64,000 nt of DNA, from the NCBI RefSeq assembly GCF_004944975.1, contig NZ_SPQG01000006.1, positions 107,684-171,683 of the forward strand, written 5' to 3'. The translations under genes were made by a program, and so were the position numbers. This document shows, piece after piece, positions 18,468-26,305 of the stretch; the stretch's first letter is position 1, and each line of letters begins with the position of its first letter. Origin of the DNA: Halorhabdus amylolytica. Lineage in GTDB: Archaea > Halobacteriota > Halobacteria > Halobacteriales > Haloarculaceae. Below the pieces are notes generated by a model, which ran no database searches, was not told the DNA's origin, and saw nothing but the letters and a program-made list of their open reading frames with translations.

Positions 18468-18638
18468 ATGTCGCAAGAGCCCGACGCGCTCGCGGCAGCG
18501 AGTCGATTCGACGGCGAAGTCATGGCCTCGGTCGACGAGGGCGAGGAGGACCTCTTCGTCATCGCCGACGTCACACGCGACGGGGCGTATCTGTCGACGC
18601 CGCTCTCGGAAGCAGCGATGCTGTCCGCGTGGCGGTAG
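18468..18638 (+). CDS. Small conserved haloarchaeal protein, DUF7556-like
   Basis: A 56-residue acidic protein (MSQEPDALAAASRFDGEV to AAMLSAWR). The pattern FVIADVTRDGAYLSTP with a short ending in WR matches a family of small haloarchaeal proteins of unknown function that I recall as DUF7556. A TATA-like element and a TGTGA/TCACA inverted repeat lie directly upstream. No membrane segment or cysteine is present. It is followed by the tandem repeat region and the SerA-like gene. Confidence 0.65.
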   Translation: MSQEPDALAAASRFDGEVMASVDEGEEDLFVIADVTRDGAYLSTPLSEAAMLSAWR

Positions 18639-18686
18639 GGCTCGACGTGCGATCGTTCTGCTGTCCGTATTCTGTCCGTACCCGCT

Positions 18687-18798
18687 GGTGAGATATTCCC
18701 TCTGGGCAAGTCGATGAGGTATTCCCTCTGGGCCAGTCGATGAGGTATTCCCTTCGCACCCGTCGGTGATGAGCCATTCCCTTCGCACCCGTCGGTGA
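18687..18798. repeat. Four-unit imperfect tandem repeat
   Basis: Units of 26-29 bp share (T)GAGRTATTCCCT followed by either CTGGGCMAGTCGA (units at about 18687-18714 and 18715-18740) or TCGCACCCGTCGGTGA (18741-18769 and 18770-18798). The last two units differ at only two positions. They occupy the space between the small DUF7556-like gene and the SerA-like gene. Confidence 0.75.
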
Positions 18799-18802
18799 TT
18801 CC

Positions 18803-18820
18803 TTTCTCGCGCGCGAGAAA
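18803..18820. promoter_or_regulatory. 18-bp perfect palindrome before the SerA-like gene
   Basis: TTTCTCGCGCGCGAGAAA reads the same on both strands. It ends 36 bp before the chosen ATG at 18857 and directly follows the tandem repeats. The symmetry and position suggest an operator for a dimeric regulator. Confidence 0.5.
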
Positions 18821-18856
18821 ACAAGCGTTATGCCGGGTCGTGCAGTCACCCCTGAT

Positions 18857-20434
18857 ATGGAGATCGTAGTAACGGGGCCGGTCGAGGAGGCCGGACTGGC
18901 GCTGCTCACGGACGCCGGCCACGACGTACGTACCGTCGAGGCCGAGGGACCTGCGGATCTGGCGTCGGCCGCTACCGAGGCGGACGCGTTGATCGTCGCG
19001 GGCGACGTGGCGGTGACCGCCGAGGTGTTCGAACGCGCCTCGAACCTGCAGATCGTCGGTCGTGCGGGGATCGATGTCGGAACCATCGACGTCTCCGCGG
19101 CGACCGAACACGGCGTGATCGTCGCGAACGCCCCGGAAGAGACCGTCCGCTCGGTCGCCGAATACGTCATCGGCCTGCTGTTTGCCACGGCCCGCGGGAT
19201 CCCACAGGGCCACGTCAAACTCAAGGACGGCTACTGGGCGAAGGGTGACATCCTCGGATCGGAACTCGAAGGCAAGACCGCCGGTCTCGTCGGCTTCGAC
19301 GACGTCGGCCAGGAGGTCGGAAAGCGCCTGGACAACCTGGGCGTCGACCTCGTGGTTCACGCGCCAGCGGCCGCCGACGACCGGATCACCCGGATCGGCG
19401 CCGAATCGGTCGACCTCGAAACGTGTCTCGACCGAGCGGATTTCCTCTCGCTGCACGCCAGTAGCGAGGACGTGCCCCGCCTGGGCGAGTCCGAGTTCGA
19501 GATGCTCGGTGAGGGGTACGTCGTCAACTGCGGCGATCCGGAACTCCTCGAAGAAGCTGCCCTCGCCGATGCGGTCGCAGACGGCGTTCTCCGTGGCGCC
19601 GCTCTGGACGCGGTCGCGACCGAGCCGTTGGCCGAGGACAGTCCGCTGCGTGGCGTCGAGGACGTTATTGTGACTCCCGGTGTCGCTGCCAGCACTGTCG
19701 GCACGGCGGAGTCGGTATCGACGACCATCGCCCGGGAGGTGCTCGCGGCCTTCGACGACGGACCGGTCGAGAACGCCGTCAACGTCCCCGCGATCCCCCC
19801 GGACGAGTATCCGACGATCCGGCCGTACGCCGACCTGGCCGAGACGGCCGGTCGCATCGCTGTCCAATTGTTCGACGGCGACATCGACGGTGTCGAGGTG
19901 ACTTACGCGGGCGAGATCGCAACGGAGAACGTCGAGCCGATCACGGCCAGCGCACTCGCCGGCGTCCTCGATTCCCTGGGACTTGACGCCAACGCCGTCA
20001 ACGCCCGACTGGTGACCGATCGGGAGGGAATCGAGGTCGACGTCGTGACGGACCACGAAGCCCCGGACTTCCGGAACCTGATCACGCTCACTGTCCGCAG
20101 TGACGGAACCGAACTCAGCGTCGAAGGCACGCAGTTCGCCAACGGGGACCCGCGGATCGTCCGGATAGACGAGTACCGCGTCGAGGCTGTTCCCCACGGA
20201 TACATGCTGATCGTCCGTAACGCCGACGCACCGGGCGTCATCGGATACATCGGAACCGTCCTCGGCGACCATGACGTCAACATTGCGGGCATGTTCAACA
20301 GCCGCGAGGCGTTCGGCAACGAGGCGCTGTCGGTGTACAATCTCGACTCCCGACCGACTGAGGACGTTCTGGAAGCCCTCCACGACGACGAGCGAATCCT
20401 CGAGACGACGGTCGTCGAACTCAACGGCTTCTGA
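18857..20434 (+). CDS. SerA-like phosphoglycerate dehydrogenase homologue with altered active site
   Basis: A 525-residue protein with the full layout of long-type D-3-phosphoglycerate dehydrogenase: split substrate domain, Rossmann domain, intervening ASB domain (about 315-445) and C-terminal ACT domain (about 450-525). Key residues differ. The dinucleotide motif GxGxxG reads GFDDVG (146-151, second Gly replaced by Asp148). The catalytic Arg of N-x-x-R-G is Asp227 in NCGDPE. The catalytic His of TPHxxAST is Gly275 in TPGVAAST. Glu256 in ATEP remains. The frame is open and the folds intact, so it is not decaying. It may be a serine-binding regulator rather than an enzyme. The ATG at 18857 is preferred over a longer start. 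Confidence 0.85.
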   Translation: MEIVVTGPVEEAGLALLTDAGHDVRTVEAEGPADLASAATEADALIVAGDVAVTAEVFERASNLQIVGRAGIDVGTIDVSAATEHGVIVANAPEETVRSVAEYVIGLLFATARGIPQGHVKLKDGYWAKGDILGSELEGKTAGLVGFDDVGQEVGKRLDNLGVDLVVHAPAAADDRITRIGAESVDLETCLDRADFLSLHASSEDVPRLGESEFEMLGEGYVVNCGDPELLEEAALADAVADGVLRGAALDAVATEPLAEDSPLRGVEDVIVTPGVAASTVGTAESVSTTIAREVLAAFDDGPVENAVNVPAIPPDEYPTIRPYADLAETAGRIAVQLFDGDIDGVEVTYAGEIATENVEPITASALAGVLDSLGLDANAVNARLVTDREGIEVDVVTDHEAPDFRNLITLTVRSDGTELSVEGTQFANGDPRIVRIDEYRVEAVPHGYMLIVRNADAPGVIGYIGTVLGDHDVNIAGMFNSREAFGNEALSVYNLDSRPTEDVLEALHDDERILETTVVELNGF

Positions 20435-20461
20435 CTGCCATCCCGTTTCACTTCCGTTCTC

Positions 20462-20779
20462 TCATCCCCGTTCTGTCTCCTCCCTGCGAACGCGATCGCG
20501 ATCCGGAGCCGTCCAGACGAAACACCCGTCGCTGTCCTCGCCACAGTAGGTCTCCCAGAGACCCTCTCTGGCCGCGACTGCGCGGTGGGTCTCGGTCGGA
20601 TTCCATAACGGCGAACCGCCGCGGTCGACGGTCGTCGTCCGGGTGGTCGAGGGACCAGTTCGTTTCTCGTCACTGGATTCGACGACACGTCTGTCGTCTC
20701 GCGGGCCTCCAGTTGCCGTCCGTCCCGGCGCCGGCACCTGATCCGCTGGTGTCGATTGGGAATCGTGTTCTGCTGACAT
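20462..20779 (-). CDS. Hypothetical 105-residue protein
   Basis: An open frame between the convergent SerA-like gene and thrC. The N-terminal half is a low-complexity Ser/Thr/Pro/Arg stretch. The C-terminal half (SPLWNPTETHRAVAAREGLWETYCGEDSDGCFVW in two pieces) has an acidic, aromatic, coding-like composition with two cysteines. I do not recognise the family. It lies on the thrC strand about 100 bp downstream of the thrC stop and could be cotranscribed. A real but uncharacterised gene is slightly more likely than chance. Confidence 0.45.
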   Translation of the reverse strand: MSAEHDSQSTPADQVPAPGRTATGGPRDDRRVVESSDEKRTGPSTTRTTTVDRGGSPLWNPTETHRAVAAREGLWETYCGEDSDGCFVWTAPDRDRVRREETERG

Positions 20780-20882
20780 GGCAACTCACGTCACTCTCCC
20801 ACACGCAAAAAGGGGCGGCAGACGGGCGTCGGCCTCCGGCAAGACGGGCGTCAGTCGCGGACGAACCGTCCGCGGTACCCGT

Positions 20883-22154
20883 TCAGGATTGCAGGTGTTC
20901 CAGCACTGCGTCGGTGTCGGCGGGGACCGGTTCGGGTTCAGTACCCGCCTCGACGGCGGCGTCGGGGTCTTTCAGGAGATGGCCGGTCGTCAGACAGACT
21001 ACCCGTTCGTCCTCGTCGACGACGCCCCGATCCCGGAGTTTCCGCAGGCCGGCTATCGAGGCGGCTGAGGCGGGTTCGACGCCGATCCCTTCTTCGGCGA
21101 GCGTGCGCTGGGCGTCGGTGATCTCCGCATCGCTGACGGCGACGGCGGTCCCGTCGGTCTCCCGGATCCCCGGCAGCGCTTTGGGCGCGTTGACCGGGTT
21201 GCCGATCCGGATCGCGGTCGCCTTCGTCTCGACGTCGTCCCAGCGCTCGATGTGATCCCAGCCTTCCTCGATGGCCTCGACCATCGGTGCCGAGCCCTCG
21301 GCCTGGACGCCGGTGAGTTTCGGGATTTCGTCTTCGTCGATCGCACCGCTGGCCTCGAGTTCTCTGAATGCCTTGTACAGCGCTGCGGTGTTGCCCGCGT
21401 TGCCGACCGGCAGGACGATCCGATCGGGAAAGCCACCCTCTTCGGCGTCGAACTGCTCCATGATCTCCAAGCCGATGGTCTTCTGACCCTCCAGCCGGAA
21501 GGGGTTCAGCGAGTTCAGCAGGTAGGCCTCGCCACGATCGGCGAGGTTCTGGACGATGTCCAGACACCGATCGAAGTTGCCGTCAACTTCCAGAATCCGT
21601 GCGCCGTGGAGGCTCGCCTGTGCGATCTTCCCGGCGGCGACCTTCCCCTCGGGAAGGAGGACGAGTACCTGCAGTCCAGCCCGTGATCCGTAGGCCGAAA
21701 GCGCGGCGGAGGTGTTCCCCGTCGAGGCACAGGCCAGCCGATCCACGCCGACCTCCTGGGCGACCCGGACGCCGACGGTCATTCCGCGGTCCTTGAAGCT
21801 CCCCGTCGGGTTCATCCCCTCGTGTTTGACTCGCAGGCGCTCGACGCCGATCTTGTCTTCGAGTCGTGGCACCTCGTGCAGCGGGGTGTTGCCCTCCGGG
21901 AGCGTCACTCCCGTGTTGAAGGGGAGTGCCGCACTGTACCGCCAGACACCGCCGTGGAACGCCGTCCCCTCGTCCCCGAAATTCTCGAAGGTCGGCAGAT
22001 CGGCGTACCGGACTTCGAGCAGTCCTCCACAGTCGTCGCAGGTGTAGCGGATCCCCTCGAAAGGCGCGAAGGTCTCGCCGCACTCGATGCAGGTCAGCCA
22101 GACGCCGTCGGTCGCCGCGGCCGGTTCGTCCTGCGTGATCTTCAGGTAACTCAT
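20883..22154 (-). CDS. thrC: Threonine synthase
   Basis: A 423-residue PLP enzyme that converts O-phosphohomoserine to threonine. The PLP lysine lies in NPTGSFKDRGM, the phosphate-binding loop GNAGNTAALY follows, and an N-terminal zinc-ribbon-like pair (CIECGETF and CDDCGGLL) is typical of archaeal and plant-like threonine synthases. The ATG at 22154 (MSYLKITQ) is chosen; a longer frame upstream crosses the VapB operator region on the other strand and is not protein-like. A GC-rich hairpin lies about 75 bp upstream. Confidence 0.94.
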   Translation of the reverse strand: MSYLKITQDEPAAATDGVWLTCIECGETFAPFEGIRYTCDDCGGLLEVRYADLPTFENFGDEGTAFHGGVWRYSAALPFNTGVTLPEGNTPLHEVPRLEDKIGVERLRVKHEGMNPTGSFKDRGMTVGVRVAQEVGVDRLACASTGNTSAALSAYGSRAGLQVLVLLPEGKVAAGKIAQASLHGARILEVDGNFDRCLDIVQNLADRGEAYLLNSLNPFRLEGQKTIGLEIMEQFDAEEGGFPDRIVLPVGNAGNTAALYKAFRELEASGAIDEDEIPKLTGVQAEGSAPMVEAIEEGWDHIERWDDVETKATAIRIGNPVNAPKALPGIRETDGTAVAVSDAEITDAQRTLAEEGIGVEPASAASIAGLRKLRDRGVVDEDERVVCLTTGHLLKDPDAAVEAGTEPEPVPADTDAVLEHLQS

Positions 22155-22229
22155 TGTGCGATCCGACGCGTCCCACCGGAAAAAAGCCGCGGTTCCAGCC
22201 CTCCAGCTTTTTGTTCGTCGGGTATCCAC

Positions 22230-22246
22230 GGCTCGCTGCGCGAGCC
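22230..22246. repeat. Triloop hairpin between thrC and the vapBC genes
   Basis: GGCTCGC-TGC-GCGAGCC is a perfect 7-bp stem with a 3-base loop, flanked by imperfect outer arms (GGTATCCACG and CGTATACC). It resembles the triloop hairpins in and around the tnpB element at 32-34 kb. Confidence 0.5.
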
Positions 22247-22265
22247 TTCGTATACCACTCCTCAG

Positions 22266-22277
22266 TCCACATGTGGA
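22266..22277. promoter_or_regulatory. Candidate VapB operator
   Basis: TCCACATGTGGA is a perfect 12-bp palindrome 37-48 bases before the antitoxin ATG. A related half-site TATCCACACGTATGG overlaps the start codon. Swapped-hairpin antitoxins bind palindromes over their own promoter, so autoregulation is expected here. Not tested. Confidence 0.4.
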
Positions 22278-22313
22278 GGAACATGTATGTGACAGGAGCC
22301 AGTATCCACACGT

Positions 22314-22559
22314 ATGGGTACTGAAGCGGGGCCCGAGGAAACGAAAGTCAGCGATCGCGGAATGGTCACTATTCCGGCGGCGTTTCGCCGACACCTCGGC
22401 ATCGAAGCGGGGGACAAGCTTCGGTGGACGATCGACGACGAAGGGAGCCTCTCCGTCAAAGTGCTTCACCAGCGGGAGGGTGTCTTCGACGACTTTGAGC
22501 CGGTTGATGCCGGTGAGACCGACGCCGTCGAACTCGAAGCGGAGTTCGGGACCGAGTGA
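22314..22559 (+). CDS. VapB-type AbrB/MazE-fold antitoxin
   Basis: An 81-residue protein with a swapped-hairpin AbrB-type DNA-binding domain: KVSDRGMVTIPAAFRRHLGIEAGDKLRWTI is split across its N-terminal half in the usual order. The acidic C-terminal tail (DAGETDAVELEAEFGTE) would neutralise the toxin. Its TGA overlaps the toxin ATG by one base (TGATG), the normal arrangement for vapBC pairs. It probably represses its own promoter through the palindrome upstream. Confidence 0.85.
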   Translation: MGTEAGPEETKVSDRGMVTIPAAFRRHLGIEAGDKLRWTIDDEGSLSVKVLHQREGVFDDFEPVDAGETDAVELEAEFGTE

Positions 22560-22999
22560 TGTCACACGCTGTCCTCGATACGAACGTCCTCTTCGCGAGC
22601 GCCAGCGCCCGTGATCGTCACCACGACCGCGCACTAGAAATCGTTCGCGGGATCGATCATGGAGACTTCCCGGAGGCCGTCGTCTCGAACTACGTCCTCG
22701 CCGAGACCTTGAATCTCACGCGTGAGAAACTCGGTCCTGAGGTCGCGAACGCACTTCTCGATCGGTTGCTCGAAGGGGCGAACTTCGAACTCGTCCACGC
22801 GCCGACGGTCGATTTCAACGCCGCCCAGGCGCTGTTCCGTCGGTACGACGAACTCTCGTTCGTCGATGCGACCATCGTCGCGTATATTGAGCGGGAAGGA
22901 AGCGAGTATCTGTATTCCTTCGACGACGATTTCGATGCGGTCGAGGAGCTGACGCGACTCCATACCGCCGTTAATCCGTTCGATTCCGGTGCTGACTAA
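22559..22999 (+). CDS. VapC-type PIN-domain toxin
   Basis: A 146-residue PIN-domain ribonuclease. Acidic metal-binding residues are visible in AVLDTNVLFAS (first Asp), NYVLAETLNL (Glu) and SFVDATIVAY (Asp), with a further acidic group in SFDDDFDAV. These make it a likely active VapC that cuts tRNA or rRNA and is held in check by the antitoxin directly upstream. It is the last gene before the region containing a duplicated argF end. Confidence 0.85.
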   Translation: MSHAVLDTNVLFASASARDRHHDRALEIVRGIDHGDFPEAVVSNYVLAETLNLTREKLGPEVANALLDRLLEGANFELVHAPTVDFNAAQALFRRYDELSFVDATIVAYIEREGSEYLYSFDDDFDAVEELTRLHTAVNPFDSGAD

Positions 23000-23020
23000 G
23001 CCCACGGGAGATCGTTATGA

Positions 23021-23241
23021 CCGCTCGGCCAACCACACCACCAACCCATCCATGAGCCACCTTTTTCTCCTCGGGTTCGCTCGCTCCGCTCACGGCTTTG
23101 TCGTTCGCGTTTCCGAAACGCTCCCGTTGGTCGCGTCTCGCTTCGCTCCCGAACCGCTCGTCGAAAAAGCTGGACCAAAAAGACGCTCGCTCCCACAGGT
23201 CGCTCGCGGGACTACCGCTCGCTCAACCACACCAGCAATCC
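23021..23241. repeat. Direct repeat of the argF 3' end
   Basis: The 27 bases at 23021-23047 match 23215-23241, the last codons of argF, with four mismatches. In the argF direction the outer copy still encodes GLVVWLAERS followed by a stop, against GLLVWLSER at the true end. The 167 bp between the copies contain no gene. This looks like the remaining end of a second argF copy or a duplicated insertion site. Confidence 0.6.
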
Positions 23242-24102
23242 CTTTTGGGCGTGGAGCCGATTTTCAGCTTGATCCCAGACGATCGCGTTGTCGCTCTCGA
23301 TGACCTCGTCGGTGACCTCCTCGCCGCGGTGGGCCGGCAAGCAGTGCATCAGCGTGCGGTCGCCGAGCAGGTCCGTCGTGACCTGAAAGTCCTCGAAGGA
23401 TTCCAGCTTCTCCTCGCGCTCGTCTTCCTCGCCCATGCTGACAAAAACGTCCGTATAGACCACGTCGGCGTCCTCGACAGCGGCTTCCGGATCGTGTGTC
23501 GTCTCGGGAGCGGTCCCCAACTCGGCCGCCCGATCCAACACCTCGGCGTCGATGCCGTACCCTTGAGGTGTCGCCGCCGTCAGATCGAGGTCGACCATCG
23601 CCGCGCCGAGGACGAACGATTGGGCAACGTTGTTGCCGTCGCCGACCCAGGCGACACTTACGTCCTCGAATCCACCGAAGTGTTCGCGGATGGTCAGCAG
23701 ATCCGCCAGCGTCTGGCAGGGATGGGCGTCGTCAGTGAGCCCATTGATGACGGGAACAGTCGCGTATTCGGCCAGTTCCTCGGCGTCAGCGTGATCGAAC
23801 AACCGCGCCATGATCGCGTCGGCGTACCGTGAGACTGCCCGGGCGGTGTCCTTGATCGGCTCGCTGTCTCCCAGGTGGATGTCGTCCGGTCCGAGGAATA
23901 TAGCGTGGCCGCCGAGTTGAGTCATCCCGGTCTCGAAGGAGACCCGCGTCCGGGTCGAGGGCTTCTCGAAGATCATCGCGAGCGTCTCGTCTTCGAGTTG
24001 CCTGTCTTGCTCCTCGCCGGCCTTGATCGCGGCCGCGCGGTCGAGCACGGTCGTCAATTCCTCGGCCGAGAGGTCGTCGACGTCGAGTACGTTGCGTGTC
24101 AT
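23212..24102 (-). CDS. argF: Ornithine carbamoyltransferase
   Basis: A 296-residue cytoplasmic enzyme that makes citrulline from ornithine and carbamoyl phosphate. The carbamoyl phosphate motif STRTR, the ornithine-side motif HPCQ and the late HCLPAHRG motif are all present, and length is standard. Its start overlaps the stop of the preceding argE by 4 bases. It is the last gene of the arg operon. Its final codons are duplicated about 170 bp further downstream. Confidence 0.95.
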   Translation of the reverse strand: MTRNVLDVDDLSAEELTTVLDRAAAIKAGEEQDRQLEDETLAMIFEKPSTRTRVSFETGMTQLGGHAIFLGPDDIHLGDSEPIKDTARAVSRYADAIMARLFDHADAEELAEYATVPVINGLTDDAHPCQTLADLLTIREHFGGFEDVSVAWVGDGNNVAQSFVLGAAMVDLDLTAATPQGYGIDAEVLDRAAELGTAPETTHDPEAAVEDADVVYTDVFVSMGEEDEREEKLESFEDFQVTTDLLGDRTLMHCLPAHRGEEVTDEVIESDNAIVWDQAENRLHAQKGLLVWLSER

Positions 24103-25178
24103 GGTTCCTCTAGGAGGGTCCGCGTCACGTCGTCCAGTACCGCGACCGAGCGATCGTACTCGGGCAACGGCAGGTGTTCGTCGGGGGCGTGATCCAGATC
24201 CGAGTCGCCGGGACCGTAGGTCACCATCTCTGCATCCCAGGCGTCGGCGTAGATGTTCATGTCGCTGGTCCCGGTCTTGCGCAGGAGGCGTGGATCGCCG
24301 TCGCGTTTCCGGATCGCCGCGCGAAAGGCCCGGGCGACTTCCGTCCGGGGACTCATCATCACCGGCTCGACCCAGTCGTCCCAGTTGACGGTCCCGTTCG
24401 CCAGGTGACCGTCGGCCATCTCGCGGATCTCGTCGGTCGCGTACTCCGGTGGGACGCGCAACTGAACGCGCATCGTCGTCTCGACGGAAAGTCCATCATC
24501 ACTGATCCCGCCGTCGATATCCACCGGCTTGCAGGTCACGCGCTCGAAGACCGGGTGCCACTCGTCTTTGGCAAACTCCGACTCGACGCGGTTCCACCAG
24601 TCGATGGCGTCCTGGATCGCGTTGTTGTCCGGCCGACTGGAGTGGCCCGATTCGCTCGTGGCGACGTAGGTGCCACCGAGCAGGCCGCGATACCCGAGCG
24701 TGATCCCGTCCCAGCCGGAGGGTTCGCCGTTGATGACAACATCCGGCTCGCTGTCGCGGTCCTCGACCAGATAGCGACCGCCAGTCGAGTCCACTTCCTC
24801 ACCGACGACGCCGACGAAACTCGCACCTGTCCGGACCGCAACGGCGGCCATCGCCGCCAGGGGCCCCTTGGCGTCGACGCTTCCCCGGCCCCATAGCACT
24901 TCCTCGCCGTCGTCGTTCTCGTCCAGTCTGACGGGGATGTCGCCCGGCACAGTGTCGATGTGAGACGTGAGGAGGACCCCGTCGTCGGCGGGCGCGCGAA
25001 CGTTGCCAACGTCGTCGATCCAGACCTCGCGGTCGTGTGTCTCGAAGAAGGCTGCCAGCGCCTGGGCGGCATCGTCCACGTCGCCCGATACCGACGGGAT
25101 CTCGACAAGGTCGATCAGCAATTTGCGAGCCGTTTCTGTCGAGACTTCTTCCGTCGGAGTGTCAGTGGCGGCGCTCAT
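24099..25178 (-). CDS. argE: [LysW/ArgW]-ornithine hydrolase, M20 family
   Basis: A 359-residue metallopeptidase of the M20 family, LysK/ArgE type, which releases ornithine from the ArgW carrier protein. Zinc ligands are seen in LLTSHIDTVPG and GRGSVDAKGPLA, followed by the catalytic VGEEVDSTGG. It overlaps argD by one base and argF by four. Clustering with ArgX indicates the carrier-bound route rather than N-acetyl intermediates. Confidence 0.88.
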   Translation of the reverse strand: MSAATDTPTEEVSTETARKLLIDLVEIPSVSGDVDDAAQALAAFFETHDREVWIDDVGNVRAPADDGVLLTSHIDTVPGDIPVRLDENDDGEEVLWGRGSVDAKGPLAAMAAVAVRTGASFVGVVGEEVDSTGGRYLVEDRDSEPDVVINGEPSGWDGITLGYRGLLGGTYVATSESGHSSRPDNNAIQDAIDWWNRVESEFAKDEWHPVFERVTCKPVDIDGGISDDGLSVETTMRVQLRVPPEYATDEIREMADGHLANGTVNWDDWVEPVMMSPRTEVARAFRAAIRKRDGDPRLLRKTGTSDMNIYADAWDAEMVTYGPGDSDLDHAPDEHLPLPEYDRSVAVLDDVTRTLLEEP

Positions 25179-26305
25179 CAGTCGATCGCCTCCGCGAGCG
25201 CGTCGACGACCGCGTCAGCCTGCTCCTCGTCGACGATCAGCGGCGGGAGTAGTCGTACCACAGTTCGACCGGCCGGCAGCGCCAGCACCTGGTGGTTCAG
25301 CGCGAGGTCCTTGAGCACGCGGTTGGCCCCCCGCTTGATCTCGACGCCGATCATGAGTCCTTCGCCACGGACCTCGCGGGTATTGTCGCCGAGTTTCTCG
25401 CGGAGCTGCCCACGAAGGTACTCTCCGACGTCGGCGGCGTGGTTCGGAACGTCTTCCTCGACGAGCGTCGAGACCGTCGCCTCGGCGGCCGCGGAAACGA
25501 CCGGCCCGCCGGAGAACGTCGAGGCGTGGGAGCCGTAGTCCTCGGCGATCCAGTCCCGACAGAGTGTCGCACCCATCGGGAAGCCGTTGGCGAGTCCCTT
25601 CGCCGTCGTGAGCATGTCCGGCACGATGCCAGCTTTCTCGCACGCCCACAGCGTCCCGGTCCGTCCCATCCCGGTCTGGACCTCGTCGAAGATCAACGCC
25701 GCACCGGCATCGTCGGTGATCTCGCGGGCCGCTTCGAGGTACTCGGTCGAGGCGGGGTGGATGCCGCCTTCGCCCTGGATCGGTTCCATGATGACCGCCG
25801 CCGTCTCGTCGTCGACAGCCTCGGCGAGCGCCTCGCTGTCGTCGTAGGGAACGAACTCCACGTCCCCGATCAGCGGCTCGTAGGGTTTCTTGTACTTGTC
25901 CTTCCAGGTCGTCGCCAGCGCGCCCATGGTCCGGCCGTGAAAGCCCTGCATCGTGGCGACGATCTTCGACTCGCCCGTCGCCGACCGGGCGAACTTCAGC
26001 GCCGCCTCGTTGGCCTCCGTCCCCGAATTGCACAGCCAGACGTTGTCGATGTCGCCCGGCGCGACGGTCGCGAGCGTGTCGTACAGTCGCGTCCGGGTTT
26101 CGACGGGATAGGACGCCTGAACGTAGGTCAGGTCGTCGATCTGTTCTTTCGCGGCCGTATCGACGGCCTCGTGGCTGTGCCCCAGCGGGACACAGGCGTA
26201 ACTCGCGCCCATGTCCAGATACTCTCTGCCTGCGTCGTCGTAGACGACGGCGCCGTCACCGTCTTCGATCTGTATCGGCTTCTCGGAAAATACGAATCCG
26301 CTCAT
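25178..26305 (-). CDS. argD: [LysW/ArgW]-semialdehyde aminotransferase
   Basis: A 375-residue class III PLP aminotransferase, LysJ/ArgD type, that converts carrier-bound glutamate semialdehyde to carrier-bound ornithine. The motif LIFDEVQTGMGRTG provides the PLP-contacting Asp and the lysine is in TTAKGLANGFPMG. Length is typical. The start overlaps argB by 4 bases, in keeping with the tight operon. Confidence 0.9.
   Translation of the reverse strand: MSGFVFSEKPIQIEDGDGAVVYDDAGREYLDMGASYACVPLGHSHEAVDTAAKEQIDDLTYVQASYPVETRTRLYDTLATVAPGDIDNVWLCNSGTEANEAALKFARSATGESKIVATMQGFHGRTMGALATTWKDKYKKPYEPLIGDVEFVPYDDSEALAEAVDDETAAVIMEPIQGEGGIHPASTEYLEAAREITDDAGAALIFDEVQTGMGRTGTLWACEKAGIVPDMLTTAKGLANGFPMGATLCRDWIAEDYGSHASTFSGGPVVSAAAEATVSTLVEEDVPNHAADVGEYLRGQLREKLGDNTREVRGEGLMIGVEIKRGANRVLKDLALNHQVLALPAGRTVVRLLPPLIVDEEQADAVVDALAEAID

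Noticed and set aside
18455..20383. 642-codon open frame on the minus strand opposite the SerA-like gene
   Set aside because: Its composition mirrors the high-GC codon pattern of the SerA-like gene; it has no family motif, while the plus-strand frame has clear domains.
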